Part shown: positions 62,183 to 64,000 of the stretch, piece after piece | Layout: the number at the start of each line of letters is the position of its first letter | Numbering within the stretch: position 1 is the stretch's first letter | Assembly: GCA_016125215.1 (NCBI GenBank) | Contig: WGMF01000025.1 | Span: 100,481-164,480 of the forward strand | Direction of reading: 5' to 3' | Length of the DNA: 64,000 nt | DNA from: Phycisphaera sp. | GTDB taxonomy: Bacteria > Planctomycetota > Phycisphaerae > Phycisphaerales > Phycisphaeraceae | Notes under the pieces: model-generated | Databases searched by the model: none | Seen by the model: only the letters and a program-made list of their open reading frames with translations | Told to the model about the DNA's origin: nothing | Program-made: the position numbers and the translations under genes

Positions 62183-63739
62183 ATGTTCACACGCTTCGAA
62201 CGGAGGTCCGCGTTCAGAGGTTCCTGGCTGCTGCTGTTGCTTGCAGCCTTCATTTTTGCTTGCCCAACCGGTCAAGCCCTGGCCCAGGAAGAGCCAGTCG
62301 CCACGGTGGAAGCCACAGCCACCGAGGTCGCGGATACCGCCGTGACCGCCACGGCAGAAGCCGTTGAGGCTGTGCCCGAAGCCGCCCCCGAAGAACCCGC
62401 TGCCCCGTCCTACGTGGAATCGAGCGTTCTCGACGGTATCTGGCTCATGCTCACCGGCACGCTGGTCATGTTCATGCAGGCGGGCTTTGCCATGGTCGAG
62501 ACCGGCCTGACCCGCGCCAAGAACGCCATCAACATCATGGCCAAGAACCTGCTCGACTTCTGCTTCGGGTCGCTGCTCTTCTGGGTCGTGGGTTACGCCA
62601 TCATGTACGGCACGAACAGCGGCGGTGGGCTGTTTGGATTCAGTTCCGAATACCTTTTCATGGGTTCGGGCCTCGACATCGCAGGCAACGCGGACGGCTT
62701 TGCCAACGCCGCGGGTTGGTTCTTCCAGATGGTCTTCTGTGCCACCGCCGCCACGATCGTCTCCGGTGCGATGGCCGAGCGGACCAAGCTCTCCTCCTAC
62801 ATCCTCTACTCCTGTGTGATCTCCGCGATCATCTACCCCATCAGTGGTCACTGGATCTGGGGCGGTGGCTGGTTGGGCGCGATGCCCGCCGACGGCGGTT
62901 GGGGCATGCGTGACTTTGCCGGCTCGACCGTCGTCCACTCCGTGGGCGCATGGGCCGCCTTGGCCGGTGCGATCATGGTCGGCCCACGCCTGGGCAAATA
63001 CAACAAGGACGGGACCGCCAACGCGATCCCCGGACACAACATCGTCCTGGCGGCACTGGGTGTCTTCATCCTGTGGTTCGGCTGGTACGGCTTTAACCCC
63101 GGCTCGACCCTCGCTTGCCACGCCGGCGTCTCTTACATCGCCGTGACTACCACCGTGGCCGCCTCCGCCGGCTCGGTCGCCGCGCTCTTCTGCTCGTGGA
63201 TCAAGTTCGGCAAGCCCGACGTGACCATGGCTCTCAACGGTGTCCTCGCCGGCCTCGTGGGCATCACCGCCCCCTGTGCCTCCGTCGAACCCTGGGCCGC
63301 TGTGGTGATCGGCTTCATCGCCGGCATCCTCGTCTTCTGCTCCGTGCTCTTTGTTGAGCGTGTCCTCAAGATCGACGACCCCGTCGGTGCCGTCAGCGTC
63401 CACGGCGTCTGTGGCGCGTGGGGCACGATCTCCATCGGCATCTTCGGCAGTCAGAAGGTCGACGTGCTCTTCTGGGACGACGCAAGCTGCATCAAAGACG
63501 GCTTGCTCTACGGCGGGGGTGTGAGCCAGCTCATCACCCAGATCGTGGGCGTTGTGGCGGTCTTCATCTATGTCTTCGTGGCTGCCCTGATCCTCTTTGC
63601 CATCCTCAAATACACGATCGGCCTGCGCGTCAGTGATGTCGAGCAGATCGAGGGTCTGGACCTGGGCGAGCACGATATGGCCGCTTACCCCGACTTCCAG
63701 GTCACCAACATCAAGAGCTACCAGATCCGCGAAGCATGA
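62183..63739 (+). CDS. amt: Ammonium transporter (Amt)
   Basis: 518 aa from the ATG at 62183 (AAGAGG 9 bases upstream); a GTG at 62111 is in frame but less likely. An N-terminal signal-like helix (LLLLLAAFIFACPTGQALAQ) is followed by an Ala/Glu/Val-rich linker (about residues 36-80), unusual but seen in Gram-negative Amt proteins. Then about 11 membrane helices with DFAGSTVVHSVGAWAALAGA (first pore His) and VGAVSVHGVCGAWGTISIGI (second pore His). Takes up ammonium. No glnK/PII gene adjacent. Confidence 0.95.
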   Translation: MFTRFERRSAFRGSWLLLLLAAFIFACPTGQALAQEEPVATVEATATEVADTAVTATAEAVEAVPEAAPEEPAAPSYVESSVLDGIWLMLTGTLVMFMQAGFAMVETGLTRAKNAINIMAKNLLDFCFGSLLFWVVGYAIMYGTNSGGGLFGFSSEYLFMGSGLDIAGNADGFANAAGWFFQMVFCATAATIVSGAMAERTKLSSYILYSCVISAIIYPISGHWIWGGGWLGAMPADGGWGMRDFAGSTVVHSVGAWAALAGAIMVGPRLGKYNKDGTANAIPGHNIVLAALGVFILWFGWYGFNPGSTLACHAGVSYIAVTTTVAASAGSVAALFCSWIKFGKPDVTMALNGVLAGLVGITAPCASVEPWAAVVIGFIAGILVFCSVLFVERVLKIDDPVGAVSVHGVCGAWGTISIGIFGSQKVDVLFWDDASCIKDGLLYGGGVSQLITQIVGVVAVFIYVFVAALILFAILKYTIGLRVSDVEQIEGLDLGEHDMAAYPDFQVTNIKSYQIREA

Positions 63740-63796
63740 GTGTTCGATTGATCTAGCTATCCGGAGCTAAACAAGCTGCCGGCAGACTGTGGACCG

Positions 63797-63831
63797 CCCG
63801 CCGTGTGCTCTACGCGCACGGCGGGTTTTTT
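63797..63831 (+). terminator. Rho-independent terminator of amt
   Basis: CCCGCCGTGTGC (63797-63808), loop TCTAC, GCGCACGGCGGG (63814-63825), then six T. Twelve pairs with one G-T. Confidence 0.93.
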
Positions 63832-63874
63832 CTGTCCACGCTTCACGGTGTCGCATGAGTGATACCAATCCCAT

Positions 63875-64000
63875 TTAATTCTCGTGCGTGAGCCACTCGG
63901 TCGCAGTGATGGTTTTGAGCCGCTCGGGCGTCAGTTTGTTCCAACTATCGTGGCAGGCTCGATCGATGTCAGCCCCGTCCTCGAACACGCGGTTGCTCAG
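63875..64000 (-). mobile_element. C-terminal end of an IS630-like transposase (cut by window edge)
   Basis: The minus strand reads LSNRVFEDGADIDRACHDSW, then NKLTPERLKTITATEWLTHE and N, before a TAA at 63875-63877. This is the usual end of IS630-family DDE transposases (FEDYDAIVDACC.AWN....I.SI..R.W). Only 41 residues are in the window, so completeness of the element and its terminal repeat cannot be judged. Confidence 0.75.

Noticed and set aside
62165..63673. 502-aa open frame antisense to amt
   Set aside because: Amt is certain from its pore motifs; the antisense text is D/H/G-rich low-complexity sequence typical of shadow frames.

Overview
The window is GC-rich, densely coded bacterial DNA and most likely comes from a planctomycete of the class Phycisphaerae. 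The main reasons are a Planctomycetes-Verrucomicrobia type (PVM) bacterial microcompartment operon, a PEP-CTERM exported protein, very long secreted TPR proteins beside ExbB/ExbD genes, frequent lack of Shine-Dalgarno sequences, and an rplKAJL cluster separated from nusG and rpoBC. The assignment rests on gene content and is an inference.

Region 1 (about 0.1-26.8 kb, + strand) is one tightly packed run of eleven genes, several with ATGA or 8-base overlaps. It holds a 770-aa secreted TPR protein, two giant secreted paralogues (2535 and 2462 aa) built of TPR blocks around beta-sandwich-like repeats, a small 137-aa protein, one MotA/TolQ/ExbB channel, two ExbD/TolR proteins, a single-pass protein in the TonB/TolA position, a membrane-anchored DUF4159 protein, another membrane protein, and a secreted PDZ plus HEAT-repeat protein. 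This looks like a proton-motive-force-driven cell envelope machine and is the best candidate here for an undescribed system. LemA, a cytoplasmic beta-propeller (PD40/PL22-like) and an M48 membrane protease follow.

Region 2 (31.1-39.5 kb) is the PVM microcompartment operon, behind a strong sigma70-type promoter: PduL phosphotransacylase, three BMC-H hexamer proteins, an atypical acetate kinase, three BMC-P pentamer proteins, CoA-acylating aldehyde dehydrogenase, an RpiB-like protein with an encapsulation peptide, class II (fuculose/rhamnulose-phosphate type) aldolase, and a DeoR regulator. Together they would cleave a 6-deoxyhexulose phosphate to DHAP and lactaldehyde and oxidise the lactaldehyde to lactyl-CoA, lactyl-phosphate and lactate plus ATP inside a shell.

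Region 3 (39.6-44.4 kb) has a LysM lipoprotein, the aat L/F-transferase gene directly downstream of tRNA-Phe (with a puzzling start), a small membrane protein plus DUF2752 pair, and rplK-rplA-rplJ-rplL with promoter and terminator. Region 4 (44.7-52.6 kb, - strand) has two RluA-family pseudouridine synthases flanking a zinc alcohol dehydrogenase, a membrane-anchored YfgM-like protein, lipoproteins, a winged-helix protein, an AlaC-like aminotransferase and a parvulin lipoprotein. Region 5 (52.6-64 kb) has a zinc-ribbon/GYF membrane protein, a frameshifted small gene, a cysteine-desulfurase-like enzyme, a PEP-CTERM protein, a polygalacturonase-like beta-helix protein, tRNA-Val, a PAS-GGDEF-EAL protein, a small membrane protein, an Amt ammonium transporter and the end of an IS630-like transposase.

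The spacers carry several families of dispersed, inverted short-period tandem repeats (units of 7, 8 and 9 bases). They lie in the ribosomal operon, in the microcompartment operon and, once, inside the reading frame of an RluA-family gene.
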